Source of the DNA: Streptomyces sp. NBC_00582
GTDB lineage: Bacteria; Actinomycetota; Actinomycetes; Streptomycetales; Streptomycetaceae
Reading direction: 5' to 3'
Length of the DNA stretch: 64,000 nucleotides
Assembly: GCF_036345155.1 (NCBI RefSeq)
Contig: NZ_CP107772.1
Span: forward strand, 124,001-188,000
Shown here: piece by piece, positions 1-8,048 of the stretch
Layout: each line of letters starts with the position of its first letter
Numbering within the stretch: the first letter of the stretch is position 1
Position numbers and translations under genes: made by a program
The notes under the pieces: generated by a model
What the model saw: the letters and a program-made list of their open reading frames with translations, nothing else
What the model was told of the DNA's origin: nothing
Database searches by the model: none

Positions 1-374
1 CAGAGGCCGCCGGGGGATGAGTCGGCGTCGCTGCTGGTGAGGGTGAGTGTGTAGGTGCAGCGTGCGGAGTCGTGGCCGGCGGGCTTGCAGGTGGCGGATT
101 CCGCGGCAGCCATGTCCTTGGTGGTCAGCTTCTGCTTGGCGAGGGATGAGTTCTCGGGCCACGCCAGGACCTTCACGTCCTTGACGCCCGAGGACGCGGT
201 GACGTCGGTGACGAAGGTGAGCGTGCCGTCGCGGTCCTTGTCGGGAGCGGTGTAGCGGGCGGTGCTGTCGGCCAGTGCCGGAGGCTGTTCGTCGGCGTGG
301 GCGAGAGCGAAGGCGCCGGCGCCGGCGAGGACTACGGCACCGGCGGCAGCGGACAGAGCCATACGTCGCGACAT
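1..374 (-). CDS. DUF5707-type secreted protein (3' end beyond window)
   Basis: Reading leftwards from an ATG at 374, the first 124 residues are visible and the frame stays open to the window edge. The N-terminus (MSRRMALSAAAGAVV) is a signal peptide with a hydrophobic Ala/Val/Gly core to about residue 25. The mature part has features I associate with the Streptomyces DUF5707 family: STARYTAP, KDVKVLAWP and the Cys pair in ESATCKPAG and SARCTYT. The start is supported by a GGAG 8-9 bases upstream on the minus strand. A second Met at residue 5 is the only close alternative. DUF5707 has no established function; an exported, disulfide-bonded beta-rich protein is inferred. Confidence 0.8.
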   Translation of the reverse strand, partial: MSRRMALSAAAGAVVLAGAGAFALAHADEQPPALADSTARYTAPDKDRDGTLTFVTDVTASSGVKDVKVLAWPENSSLAKQKLTTKDMAAAESATCKPAGHDSARCTYTLTLTSSDADSSPGGL

Positions 375-818
375 TGAGAGTCTCCAAATTTTGTCGGCTG
401 GACCGGGCAGCGCTCCTGGCTGCTCCGCTGCATCCATAGTCGCCGTGCAAGGGGGTGCCTGAGATGAGTGCAGATACTCAACTCGATCTGAGTGATTAGC
501 TGTTGCCGCAACGGTGTTGAGGGCGCCACCAGGCCGCGCACGGTCACGCACCGGCCAGCCGACGGGCAGACAGACATGCGCCCGGCAGCCGGGGGCTGCG
601 TGCGGGGCGTCAAGAGCCTTGTGGCGCAATCCCAGTGGGGCCCGGGCGTGAGGGTCGCACGGGTCCGCGGCCGGGGCCGCGCCAGGCCGCCGCGACGCCG
701 GCAGCGCCCTCTCCCTTTCGGGGGGACTGGCAGGCGCCCTGCCGCGCGGACCGTCTGCCCCGCAGGCGCGGCCGGGGACGGGCACCCGGGGCCTGCGGAG
801 CCTCTCCCGGGAAAAGGC
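375..818. other. gap without a recognisable gene
   Basis: About 440 bases containing the promoter side of the minus-strand DUF5707 gene. Overlapping open frames on both strands have Arg/Pro/Gly-rich translations typical of antisense reading in GC-rich DNA, and none has a ribosome site or recognisable motif. Confidence 0.5.
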
Positions 819-846
819 AAACAAAAAACGCCGAGCGGCGCCCGGC
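819..846 (-). terminator. intrinsic terminator of the 111-aa membrane protein gene
   Basis: Read on the minus strand, a 7-bp GC stem (one G-T pair) with a triloop is followed at once by a T-rich tract including six consecutive T. It lies 25 bases past the TAA of the minus-strand gene ending at 872. A real U-tract is uncommon in Streptomyces, which strengthens the call. Confidence 0.75.
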
Positions 847-871
847 GACATTACAGAAAAGACCGTCTCGG

Positions 872-1207
872 TTACTTCGCCATCTCCTCCTCAATTTGAG
901 CCTTCACCGCATATTCAGGATTCACTGCGACATGGTTCTCGACGACGACAACGGTTACGTCGACCTGTACCTTTTCTTCAGTGGCCTGAGAAGGACCGAG
1001 GAGCGCCAGGAAAAGCGGAATTGACGCTGCCGCGAGAGTCACCCACGCCGCTCTGTCCTGAAGACGCGCCAAACGCTCCTCCCGCTCCCCCACACTCTGG
1101 GACGAGACGGGAACGTCGCTATCGAGCCGGGAGGACACCTCCTCCTTTTCACGATAGAAGTGCAGGTCAGATGCCCTTTCGGGGGTGGGTTCACTGCTGT
1201 CCGCCAT
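872..1207 (-). CDS. small single-span membrane protein, unknown function
   Basis: Encodes 111 residues from the ATG at 1207 (MADSSEPTPERAS). An ATG at 1246 would add 13 residues. The charged N-terminal half includes ERASDLHFYREKEEVSSRLD and EREERLARLQDRA, which could form a short coiled coil. One hydrophobic helix (AAWVTLAAASIPLFLALLG, about residues 55-73) follows, then an acidic tail with a Val run (VDVTVVVVENHV). I recognise no family. The non-antisense composition, the good terminator after its TAA stop and the second hairpin in front of it support a real gene. The ribosome site is weak for both starts. A membrane-anchored accessory protein is possible but unproven. Confidence 0.6.
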   Translation of the reverse strand: MADSSEPTPERASDLHFYREKEEVSSRLDSDVPVSSQSVGEREERLARLQDRAAWVTLAAASIPLFLALLGPSQATEEKVQVDVTVVVVENHVAVNPEYAVKAQIEEEMAK

Positions 1208-1268
1208 CGTCGCGCTCTCACACTTGACCATGCCGAAAATATCCAATTCAGCTCCTCATTTTGGGTAT

Positions 1269-1304
1269 AAAAAATCCCGGGAACGAGCCTTCTGCTCGCC
1301 CGGG
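1269..1304 (-). terminator. intrinsic terminator or attenuator upstream of the small membrane protein gene
   Basis: On the minus strand CCCGGGCGAGC pairs with GCTCGttCCCGGG across a 5-base loop (11 bp, two-base bulge), followed by ATTTTTTAT. It points the same way as the gene at 872-1207 and sits about 60-100 bases before its start. No intact minus-strand gene lies upstream, so it may end a lost transcript or act as a leader attenuator. Confidence 0.7.
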
Positions 1305-1392
1305 CAGGGGTATGCCAGGACTAGGGCGCGGACGCGCCTCGATTTCTTGTCTGTTGCTGTAAACAGCTTACTTCATCGCTGCTGGAATGACA

Positions 1393-1423
1393 AGATGGCG
1401 AGCCGTCGGGCGGTTCGCCATCT
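1393..1423. repeat. 12-bp inverted repeat (hairpin)
   Basis: AGATGGCGAGCC pairs with GGTTCGCCATCT (one G-T) around a 7-base loop. There is no T-tract on either side. It lies between the terminator at 1269-1304 and the chitin-binding remnant; it could be a terminator or an RNA structure. Confidence 0.45.
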
Positions 1424-1555
1424 CATGGGTTCAACGGAGGGGCGGTAGGTCTGCCGGGCCCCTGCAGAACAAAAGGGTACGCATTTTCTCTGCCTCGTCA
1501 AGGCTCTTTACCCGCAGGGTGGCCGGGCGGGCCCCGGTGGTCCTATTCGGGCGCC

Positions 1556-1894
1556 GTGACTGCGGATTCCGGGGGCGGACGCTGTGCCCGGGACCGCTCT
1601 CGTATCCCGGGCGCGGGGGTGCGCGGGCCCGGGTGTTCCAGGCTGTGGGGGAAGCGCTGGGCGGTGCGGGCCCAGGGCGGCCAGTGGCAGGTGACGGCCG
1701 GTTCGACGTTCCACCGGGTCAGCACGACGCTGGACTACTGCCGGATCCTCCCGGCCAGCCAGCCGATCGAGCAGACCATGGTCAAGTGCAACGGCAAGGT
1801 CTGGAAGGCCAAGTGGGAGACGAAGGGCAGTGCCCCGGGCACCGGGGCCGACGCCGACCACGAGCCCTGGAAGCTGGTCGGCAGCGCCAGCTGA
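1556..1894 (+). pseudogene. remnant with a chitin-binding (CBM5/12-like) C-terminus
   Basis: Only the second half of this frame looks like protein. The end reads NGKVWKAKWETKG followed by about ten residues and EPWKLVG, the aromatic pattern of a CBM5/12 (ChtBD3) module (NGK.YKAKWWTQG...PW..VG), followed by a stop. The upstream part of the frame is Arg/Gly-rich with no signal peptide, start site or catalytic domain. I infer the 3' end of a secreted chitinase or chitin-binding protein whose 5' part was lost. The second of the usual Trp pair is Glu, so binding may be impaired even if it were expressed. Confidence 0.5.
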
Positions 1895-1929
1895 GCCTCA
1901 GCCACCCAGCCTGATACTCCAGGCCATCA

Positions 1930-2244
1930 CATCGACGGAGAGTGCTTCTGACCTGCAACGGTGGCGTGGGTGATCCAGGACGACGTCGCATGGCCTGGTG
2001 AACGCCGTCCCTCTTGAGACGGCAGTCCCGCAGGACTTTCCAGGCACGGGCCGTCCATGCCCGCGGCGCGGGCCGGGTCGCGTCGGTGTCCACGAACACC
2101 GTGCCCCGCCCGCCGGAGTCCACGCGGGTGCGGGACCCGGCGGCCAGGTCGGCTCCGCGCCGCCCAGGGGATCCGATGTGCCTGGTCGTATTCGGTCGGC
2201 TCGCCCGGGGTGGGCGCGGGGCCGACGACGTGTGACGGCATCAT
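1930..2244 (-). pseudogene. IS5-like transposase C-terminal remnant
   Basis: On the minus strand around 1989-2057 a frame reads ARAWKVLRDCRLKRDGVHQA, matching the end of Streptomyces IS5-type DDE transposases (R.KTWKILRDCRLKGDGVHHAM). Neighbouring stretches of the same protein appear only in shifted frames, and there is no start, catalytic triad or terminal repeats. This is a dead insertion-sequence relic. Confidence 0.55.
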
Positions 2245-2273
2245 GAGGGTCCGCCTGTGAAGGAGTGCCGCCC

Positions 2274-2660
2274 GTGCGACTGGTTTCCGATCCCGTGTTC
2301 GGCGAAGTGGATCTCACCGCTTCGGCGGAGGAACTGGCCGCCCTGGCGAGGGCGGTGGCCGAGGGTGACGGGTTCGTCGGCTCCTCGCCGCCACTGGACG
2401 GTGGCACCTTGGCGGGGGTCGAAGTCAGGAAGTCTTCCGGCCCCGGGGTTCGGGTCGAACTGGACGCCTCGCGGCAGGTTCTGGTGATCAGCGGCGATCC
2501 CGGCGCGAGAGCGATTCTCGCAGCCAACCTTGAGGGCATGGCCACCGCCGAGGACGGTGGTCACCTCCACATCGACTACTTTCCCGAGCACCCCTACCTC
2601 GTTGAAGGGTCCCTGCCGATCGTGGTCAACAGTCCCCACGGAGGGATGCCGGCCCGATGA
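2274..2660 (+). CDS. hypothetical protein, Imm32-like
   Basis: Encodes 128 residues from the GTG at 2274, chosen because AAGGAG lies 8 bases upstream; a GTG at 2265 overlaps that ribosome site. The protein (MRLVSDPVFGEVDLTASAEE...) has a soluble alpha/beta look. The C-terminal stretch HLHIDYFPEHPYLVEGSLPI resembles the HxxxxYxxGHPFL motif I associate with Imm32-type immunity proteins of polymorphic toxin systems. No toxin gene is adjacent, so an orphan immunity or unrelated role is possible. Family assignment is tentative; the gene itself is well supported by its start signal and codon use. Confidence 0.65.
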   Translation: MRLVSDPVFGEVDLTASAEELAALARAVAEGDGFVGSSPPLDGGTLAGVEVRKSSGPGVRVELDASRQVLVISGDPGARAILAANLEGMATAEDGGHLHIDYFPEHPYLVEGSLPIVVNSPHGGMPAR

Positions 2661-3160
2661 CCGGCGGGTGGGCCGCGGCGGCGATCATCAGGGATCGCGG
2701 GCGGCCGGCGAGCGGGTGAGCGGTGCGCCGGTGCTGTTGCTGTGCGCCCTTTCAGGCGGCCCTTGACGGACTCGATGAGCCCACCGAGATGGTGGGTCGG
2801 CAGGACGCCAGGTAGGCCGGGGCGCATCTGCCGGCCCCGGTCGGGACGGGCCCCGGCGGGCGCGGCGCGCTCCGGGGGGACGTCCCGTGCCGGGTGGGAC
2901 GGCGGGGTGCAGGGATGCGCGCCCGCGACGGACGGGCGCCGGCCAACCGCACTGCTCGCCGGGTTTCCCGGGGGTTTCCCGTTGCCCGTTCGGCCGGGCA
3001 ACGTCGGTGCGTCGACAGGAGGCTCGCGCCGCCAGCAGGCTGCTGTGGGCAGCTCTCACGGCGCCGGGCCGACCGCCGTGGGTGCTTCACCCACGCCGAC
3101 GGCACACGGCCGGCCGGCTGTGCGACGACCGACCATGGCCGGAGACAACGGGGGAACGAC
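2661..3160. other. gap; contains an 8-bp inverted repeat at 2981-3002
   Basis: No frame here shows a convincing protein. GTTGCCCG and CGGGCAAC face each other across six bases at 2981-3002, which could end the upstream gene or act as an operator. The last 100 bases presumably hold the promoter of the NlpC/P60 gene. Confidence 0.4.
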
Positions 3161-4456
3161 ATGAGAAGAGCCAACCCACGCGTCCATGACCGCGGCAGAA
3201 CACCGCACGGCCGCTTCCGGCCGCTGCGGCTGCTGCTCGCCGCCGCCGTGGCCGTCGCCTGTCTGGCTCTGCCGACGGCGGCACCGGCCACCGCCGCACC
3301 GGCCGCACCGGCCGCCGACACCTGTGCGCCGCTGAAGGCGGGAGCGAGCACGGCCGCCCAGGACGCCGTCAACGTCGCCTGCCGCTACGTCGGCTGGATG
3401 TACGCCTGGGGCGGCGGCCACGCCGGAGGACTGCCCGGACCCAGCCAGGGCATGCTGGACACGGACCCGAGGTCCATCAACGATCCGACGTACTGGAGCT
3501 TCGACTGCATCGGCCTCGTGCGCTGGGCCTGGTACAAGGCCACCCGCCAGGACATCATCAGCGAGCGCACCACGCAGTCCACCTGGCAGAACCCGGGCTA
3601 CGCGCACACCAGGTTCACCAAGGCGCAGGGCGAGGCTCCGCTGCTGCCGGGCGACATCATGTACTTCGGCGAGGGACTCAGCCACGTCGCCCTCTACCTG
3701 GGTAACGGCAAGAGACTCGAATCGCCCCAGTCGGGCGAGGTCATCCGCGTCTCGGACATCCCGTGGGCCGGCTACCAGGGTTCGCTGCGGCCCGAGGTCC
3801 CGGGCGTCTTCCCGGTGTGGGAGTACGACGGTCTCGGCAAGCAGGTGAAGACCTGGGGCCAGCCGAACCTGCGCAACGACTCCACCACCGGCAGCGGCAT
3901 CAACTGGTCGGTCAGCAACGGCATTTCGGTCGCCGTGCGGGCGCTGTGCCAGCGCGTGGGGGAACGCGTCACCGTGGACGGCATGGTCAACAACGTCTGG
4001 ACGTATCTGCCGGACTACCGCAGCTGGATCAGCAATCTCTTCCTCCAGGGCCCGGCGATCACACCTGGTGTGCCGTCGTGCGGGGACTACGCGAGAATCG
4101 GCGGCACGCTGGAGGGCGCGTCCTCCAACACCTCCTGCGGGGACGGCACCCCACCCGAATCCGCCGGTGCGTGGACGGCCAGGTCCGCGACCGTGTTCGG
4201 CCGTACCGTCGAGCTGCGCTACAACAGCACGACCGCCTGTGCCTGGGGCCGTATCACCGGCGGCACGATCGGTGACGAGATCTGGGTCGATCGCAGCAAC
4301 GACGGCGGGGACACCTGGGAGCCGATGCTCGGCTACACGACCGTCACCTCGGGCGGTGACGCGTACACCCCGCAGTGGAACGACAACGGCCTGGTGATGC
4401 GTGCCTGCGGCACCAACGGCAAGGGCGGCTCCATCGTCTGCACGGGCTGGTTCTGA
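3161..4456 (+). CDS. secreted NlpC/P60 cell-wall hydrolase with C-terminal DUF2690-like domain
   Basis: Encodes 431 residues. The N-terminus is basic (MRRANPRVHDRGR) with a hydrophobic core (LRLLLAAAVAVACLALPTA), a Sec-type signal peptide. An NlpC/P60-like domain follows at about residues 65-240: YVGWMYAWGGGH, the catalytic Cys116 in SFDCIGLVRWAW, LPGDIMYFGEGLSHVALYLG with the probable catalytic His175. These enzymes cut peptide stems of peptidoglycan. The last ~100 residues (ELRYNSTTACAWGRI, GDEIWVDRS) fit DUF2690. The ATG follows a GGGGGA. The next gene is also secreted and lies 136 bases downstream, so the two may be co-expressed. A secreted muralytic enzyme or exported toxin-like hydrolase both remain possible. 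Confidence 0.85.
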   Translation: MRRANPRVHDRGRTPHGRFRPLRLLLAAAVAVACLALPTAAPATAAPAAPAADTCAPLKAGASTAAQDAVNVACRYVGWMYAWGGGHAGGLPGPSQGMLDTDPRSINDPTYWSFDCIGLVRWAWYKATRQDIISERTTQSTWQNPGYAHTRFTKAQGEAPLLPGDIMYFGEGLSHVALYLGNGKRLESPQSGEVIRVSDIPWAGYQGSLRPEVPGVFPVWEYDGLGKQVKTWGQPNLRNDSTTGSGINWSVSNGISVAVRALCQRVGERVTVDGMVNNVWTYLPDYRSWISNLFLQGPAITPGVPSCGDYARIGGTLEGASSNTSCGDGTPPESAGAWTARSATVFGRTVELRYNSTTACAWGRITGGTIGDEIWVDRSNDGGDTWEPMLGYTTVTSGGDAYTPQWNDNGLVMRACGTNGKGGSIVCTGWF

Positions 4457-4592
4457 ACCGTTCCGCCACGCGAGGCCGCCCGGCCGGCCACCGCGTCGAC
4501 AACCGTCGCCGGCCGGTCCGGCGGCCTGTCCGACGGCGTGCCCGACCACTGTCGATCACGCCCTCTCCATGCAACGACAACGAAGGAGAACC

Positions 4593-5018
4593 ATGTTCGG
4601 GAAACACCTCAAGGCGGCCATGCTTTCCACCGCGCTGGCCACCGTGCTGGCCGGAACTCTGGCCGCACCCTCCGCGCAGGCGGCTCCGGCGGCTCCGGCA
4701 GCGGCAGCGGCTGCGGCGGCGCCCGAGTGCGGCGTCCGGGCCCACGACGGGCGGCTGTGGTGCGGGAACCGCGGGGACGCACCGACCCGGCTGGAGCCGT
4801 TCCACGAGAGCCCCTTCAACGGCCTGCTGAAGTCGACGTTCAGCTACTTCACCTGCTGGTCGACGGGCGGGCTGCACGGCGGCGGGAACACGACCTGGTA
4901 CCGCACGGTGCCCGACTGGATCAGCGAGGGCAGCGAGGGATACGTGCCGGCGGACTGGGTGTTCACTCCCAGCTGGTTCGACGCCGACCCCAGCAGGTAC
5001 GGGCTGCGGCACTGCTGA
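4593..5018 (+). CDS. small secreted protein, SH3-like
   Basis: Encodes 141 residues with ideal start signals (AAGGAGAACC before ATG). The signal peptide (MFGKHLKAAMLSTALATVLA) ends near an Ala/Pro-rich run at about residues 28-46. The mature ~95 residues contain four Cys (ECGVR, LWCGN, FTCWS, terminal HC) and aromatic-rich stretches such as NTTWYRTVPDW and GYVPADWVF, resembling bacterial SH3 wall-targeting or small protease-inhibitor-like secreted proteins. No catalytic motif is seen. Its position directly after the NlpC/P60 hydrolase suggests a partner or inhibitor of that enzyme, which is inference only. Confidence 0.7.
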   Translation: MFGKHLKAAMLSTALATVLAGTLAAPSAQAAPAAPAAAAAAAAPECGVRAHDGRLWCGNRGDAPTRLEPFHESPFNGLLKSTFSYFTCWSTGGLHGGGNTTWYRTVPDWISEGSEGYVPADWVFTPSWFDADPSRYGLRHC

Positions 5019-5060
5019 CAACACGCCGGCCGACCGCACCCCCGATGGGGGCGGGGTGAC

Positions 5061-5120
5061 TTGACGGATGCGGAGTGGGAACGGCTGCGGCCGTTCCTGC
5101 CAGGCGATGGCGTCGGCAGC
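5061..5120 (+). pseudogene. N-terminal scrap of an IS5-family transposase
   Basis: The bases after TTG at 5061 translate as LTDAEWERLRPFLPG, the standard N-terminus of IS5-type transposases in Streptomyces. Similarity stops after about 16 codons and the frame then runs into unrelated sequence. It marks an insertion or excision event directly before the truncated IPT/TIG gene. Confidence 0.6.
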
Positions 5121-5257
5121 CTGGTCGCCGGCAGCCGGGCCGGCCGTATTCGTCGGCGCACGCGGTCGGGGCAGGGCGACGTGACCCCGAGGCGCGGCGC
5201 GGGCAGACTGTCAGAAAATCTGAACAGAACGATTACAGACGTGGCGAGCCGGACACG

Positions 5258-6151
5258 GTGAGCGTGATCGACGCCGCCACCCACACGGTCGTGGAGAACA
5301 TCGACGTCGGAGACGGTCCCACCTGCATCGCGATCACCCCCGGCGGGACACACGCCTACGTGACCGACAACGCGTCGGGCAGCGTGAGCGTCATGGCGAC
5401 GACCGTGATCCCCGACCAGGGATCCACGGCCGGCGGCACCCGGGTGACGATCACCGGCCGCCACCTGGCCGGCGCGAGCTCCGTGCGTTTCGGCACTGCC
5501 CCGGCCGCCATCACCGCCAACACGGACACCTCGCTGACCGTCACCGCCCCTGCCGGAAGCGGCGCCGTCCCGGTGACGGTCACCACCGCGGGCGGCACCG
5601 GAATCCTCGGAACCTTCTACTACCGGCCCCTTCCCGCCCTCACCGGCATCAGCCCCGCCGCGGGCCCCCTCGCCGGCAGCGACCAGGAGATCACCATCAC
5701 CGGCCGCGACCTGGCCGGAGCCACCGACGTGTACTTCGGGCCCCGCCGGGCCGTCATCCAGAAGGTCTCCGACACGCATCTGGCCGTCAGGACACCGGCC
5801 GGTGTCGGGGCTCCTGTCGCGGGCGGCGTCACCATCACCGTGTTCACCCCCGGCGGGCGCGCCGAGGGCCCGCTCTACACCTACCTCGGCACACCCGCCG
5901 TCACCGGCGTCAGCCCCGGCACGGGCCCCACCACCGGCGGTACCGACGTCAGCATCACCGGCACCGGGCTGGCCGCCACCGACCAGGTCACCTTCAACGG
6001 CGTCCCCGCCACCTTCACCGCCGTCTCCGACACCACGCTCATCGCCACCTCCCCGCCCAGCGGACAGGAAGGCACCGTCGACATCACCGTCACCACCCCC
6101 GGCGGCACCGCCACCGGATCCTTCACCTACGTCTTCGAACCTGCCCTCTGA
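5258..6151 (+). CDS. IPT/TIG-repeat protein, probably 5'-truncated
   Basis: About 297 residues from a GTG at 5258; the frame is open further upstream but without protein character. It begins inside a YVTN-type beta-propeller repeat (DTVSVIDAATHTVVENIDVG, then AYVTDNASGSVSV), followed by three IPT/TIG immunoglobulin-like domains of about 85 residues, each opening with a P..G...GG(T/S) motif (VIPDQGSTAGGT, GISPAAGPLAGS, GVSPGTGPTTGGT). Such proteins are normally exported with many propeller repeats; here there is no signal peptide and no ribosome site, and an IS5 scrap lies just upstream. I infer that the 5' part was removed by a transposition event, so expression is doubtful. Confidence 0.65.
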   Translation: MSVIDAATHTVVENIDVGDGPTCIAITPGGTHAYVTDNASGSVSVMATTVIPDQGSTAGGTRVTITGRHLAGASSVRFGTAPAAITANTDTSLTVTAPAGSGAVPVTVTTAGGTGILGTFYYRPLPALTGISPAAGPLAGSDQEITITGRDLAGATDVYFGPRRAVIQKVSDTHLAVRTPAGVGAPVAGGVTITVFTPGGRAEGPLYTYLGTPAVTGVSPGTGPTTGGTDVSITGTGLAATDQVTFNGVPATFTAVSDTTLIATSPPSGQEGTVDITVTTPGGTATGSFTYVFEPAL

Positions 6152-6413
6152 CCCCCAACCGGACGCACTCGTCTGCGTCCCGCACACAGGCCTGCGCCCT
6201 GATCCGCGACCCTGCCGGGCCTCACACATCAGCTCTCAGCCGCATGACAGAGAACAACGCGGCCGTCTTCCGTACCATCGCTACAACAAACATGTGCGCC
6301 AGTAACTGCCGCTGCCACCACGACAGCAGGCGGGAGAGCACGAACCATCGACGTCGTGTACGCCATGGGCTCGCCGCTCATCGGCCGCGGCACACAGGAA
6401 GGCTGTGAGCATC

Positions 6414-7043
6414 ATGTCCGAAACCGCCACCCCGACAGCCGGGTTGACCTCCCACTACAGCGCCCAGGTCGCAGGCGATCTGGAACGCAACCTGAAGGAG
6501 CAGGAACGCCTCAGCGGTGAGATCGAAGCGCTGCAGGAGCAGCTGGCCGCCGTGCGGCACGATCACACCGTCCTGGTGAGCCTCCAGCAGGCTCTCGGTG
6601 TCCCGGCGGCGCCCGATGCGCCTGCCGCCGAGCCCGTCACGGCGGTACCCGCTCCCCGCAAGAAGGCCACGGCAGCATCCGGTGCGGCCAAGCAGGCAAA
6701 GGATAAGAAGCCCGCCCCGGCGAAGAAGCGCACCAGCAAGAAGACCGCCGCCACCGCGGCTGCGGCGGATGCCCAGCCGCCTGCTCTGCCCAAGCTGGTG
6801 GACCTCGTACGGGAACACCTGGCCGGGCAGGCAGAGCCCCGCTCGGCTGCCGAGATCACCACCGCGCTGGGACAGCTGCATCCCGAGCGCGCGGTGAAGA
6901 CCACCGTGGTGCGCACGACGCTGGAAGGCCTCGTGGCCAAGAGCCAGGCCCAGCGCACCAAGCAGGGCACTGCCGTCTTCTACTCCGCCCCCGACGCGCC
7001 CGTGCCCGCAGCCGGCGAGCAGACACCGCGGCAGTCCGCCTGA
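6414..7043 (+). CDS. coiled-coil / Lys-Ala-rich / winged-helix regulatory protein
   Basis: Encodes 209 residues from ATG 6414, placed 10-11 bases after AGGAAGG; a GTG at 6405 is too close to that site. Residues 15-60 form a coiled coil (DLERNLKEQERLSGEIEALQ). Residues 75-120 are a Lys/Ala/Pro-rich, histone-H1-like linker (RKKATAASGAAKQAKDKKPA). Residues 125-195 look like a winged helix (KLVDLVREHLAG, SAAEITTALGQLHPERAVKT, FYSA). I recall similar proteins annotated as putative regulators in several copies per Streptomyces genome. The layout suggests an oligomeric nucleoid-associated or transcriptional regulator with a non-specific DNA-binding linker. Targets cannot be deduced. Confidence 0.8.
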   Translation: MSETATPTAGLTSHYSAQVAGDLERNLKEQERLSGEIEALQEQLAAVRHDHTVLVSLQQALGVPAAPDAPAAEPVTAVPAPRKKATAASGAAKQAKDKKPAPAKKRTSKKTAATAAAADAQPPALPKLVDLVREHLAGQAEPRSAAEITTALGQLHPERAVKTTVVRTTLEGLVAKSQAQRTKQGTAVFYSAPDAPVPAAGEQTPRQSA

Positions 7044-7262
7044 CGCCGAGCGCTCGGGGCTGACTGCATCATGCGCTGCTGCTGAGCGGTCACGAGGGCC
7101 GGATCGACCCCGGGGAGATGATCTCCGCCTGCGACACCTTGCCGGAGCCACGTTCTTGCGTGCGCCGGCAGCGGCGTACGTGTGCGGAGTGACTCCCGCC
7201 TCCACGAAGATCCACCATGCTGGTGCACTCATGTCATCAGTCATGCGGCCAAAGGAGGGGAC

Positions 7263-7448
7263 GTGGCCGTTCCGATCAGCCGCCAGGGGTACCCCGTCGT
7301 GGTTGAACTACAACGGCTGGGCTGCAGGGCTTTGACGGCACGCCAGGTGCCCGTACTGCTTTCCGAGGATTTCAAGGGCGACGAGTTCCTCGTCGCCCTT
7401 CCGGGGCGGTCGGACTTCACCAGTGCCGGACATACCCACGGCTTCTAG
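7263..7448 (+). CDS. small hypothetical protein (61 aa)
   Basis: GTG at 7263 follows AAAGGAGGGG, among the best ribosome sites in the window. The product (MAVPISRQGYPVVVELQRLG...) has no signal peptide or membrane span and contains LLSEDFKGDEFLVALPGRSD. I recognise no family. The strong start signal and a balanced composition argue for a real gene. A perfect 12-bp inverted repeat lies inside its coding region. Confidence 0.5.
   Translation: MAVPISRQGYPVVVELQRLGCRALTARQVPVLLSEDFKGDEFLVALPGRSDFTSAGHTHGF
7374..7400. repeat. perfect 12-bp hairpin inside a small ORF
   Basis: AAGGGCGACGAG and CTCGTCGCCCTT are exact complements separated by TTC. The stem overlaps codons for KGDEFLVAL of the small protein at 7263-7448. 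It could be chance from codon use, an RNA regulatory fold or a protein-binding palindrome. Confidence 0.5.
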
Positions 7449-8048
7449 CCGGCCGAGCACCCGGTGGTGCACGACGAGCAGTTCGGTCTGATACCTCTCC
7501 GTTCACGGACCGCCCTTCGACCACCACCGACGGACCGGCTCTCGTGGAACCGCGACAACCACCGGCCCGGCCTGCCGCTCCTGCCCCGGGCCCTGGCCCC
7601 CTCCCGCCGTACGGAGAACGGCGTACGGCCACGGCGCTGCTGCTCGTTACTACCGCCGGGTCCCAGGGGACACCCGTCGTGCGACCGCAGCCGTCGGCTG
7701 TGCGGCCGAGGACGGCCGCCTCTCCGTCTGCGGTCAGCACCACCACGACCTTGGCACCGGGGCGCAGCCAACGCCGTGCCGGGGGCGGCCGCACGCAGCT
7801 TTTGCGGCACCCGACGGATCAGGTCGAACCCGTACACCACTTGTCAGGACGCAACCCAGCTCTGCCCAGAGGCAGCACGAGACTTCTTCAGGGGCAAGTG
7901 GCTAGGTGTGCCGTTCGGGCAGGTTAGTGACGCGGCTGGGGTGGGTTGAGCCATCAGACGGCGACAAGCTCACAGCCATGCCGAAGACCTGGGTCCGGCG
8001 GTCTTGCGCATCGCTGCTTCGAGTCCGCGCTCGGGTGTTTGGACAAGC
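7449..8048. other. 600-base gap without a supported gene
   Basis: A minus-strand frame begins MVYGFDLIRRVPQKL near 7840 and a shifted frame continues as PGAKVVVVLTADGEAAVLG, hinting at a frameshifted gene fragment, but I cannot assign a family. Nothing else is convincing. Confidence 0.35.

Noticed and set aside
2742..2830. Minus-strand LPTHHLGGLIESVKGRLKG as a possible transposase end
   Set aside because: Too short and without any motif I can tie to a family.
4844..6229. 461-codon minus-strand open frame opposite the IPT/TIG gene
   Set aside because: Low-complexity Gly/Asp/Ala translation that mirrors the sense repeats; no start signal.
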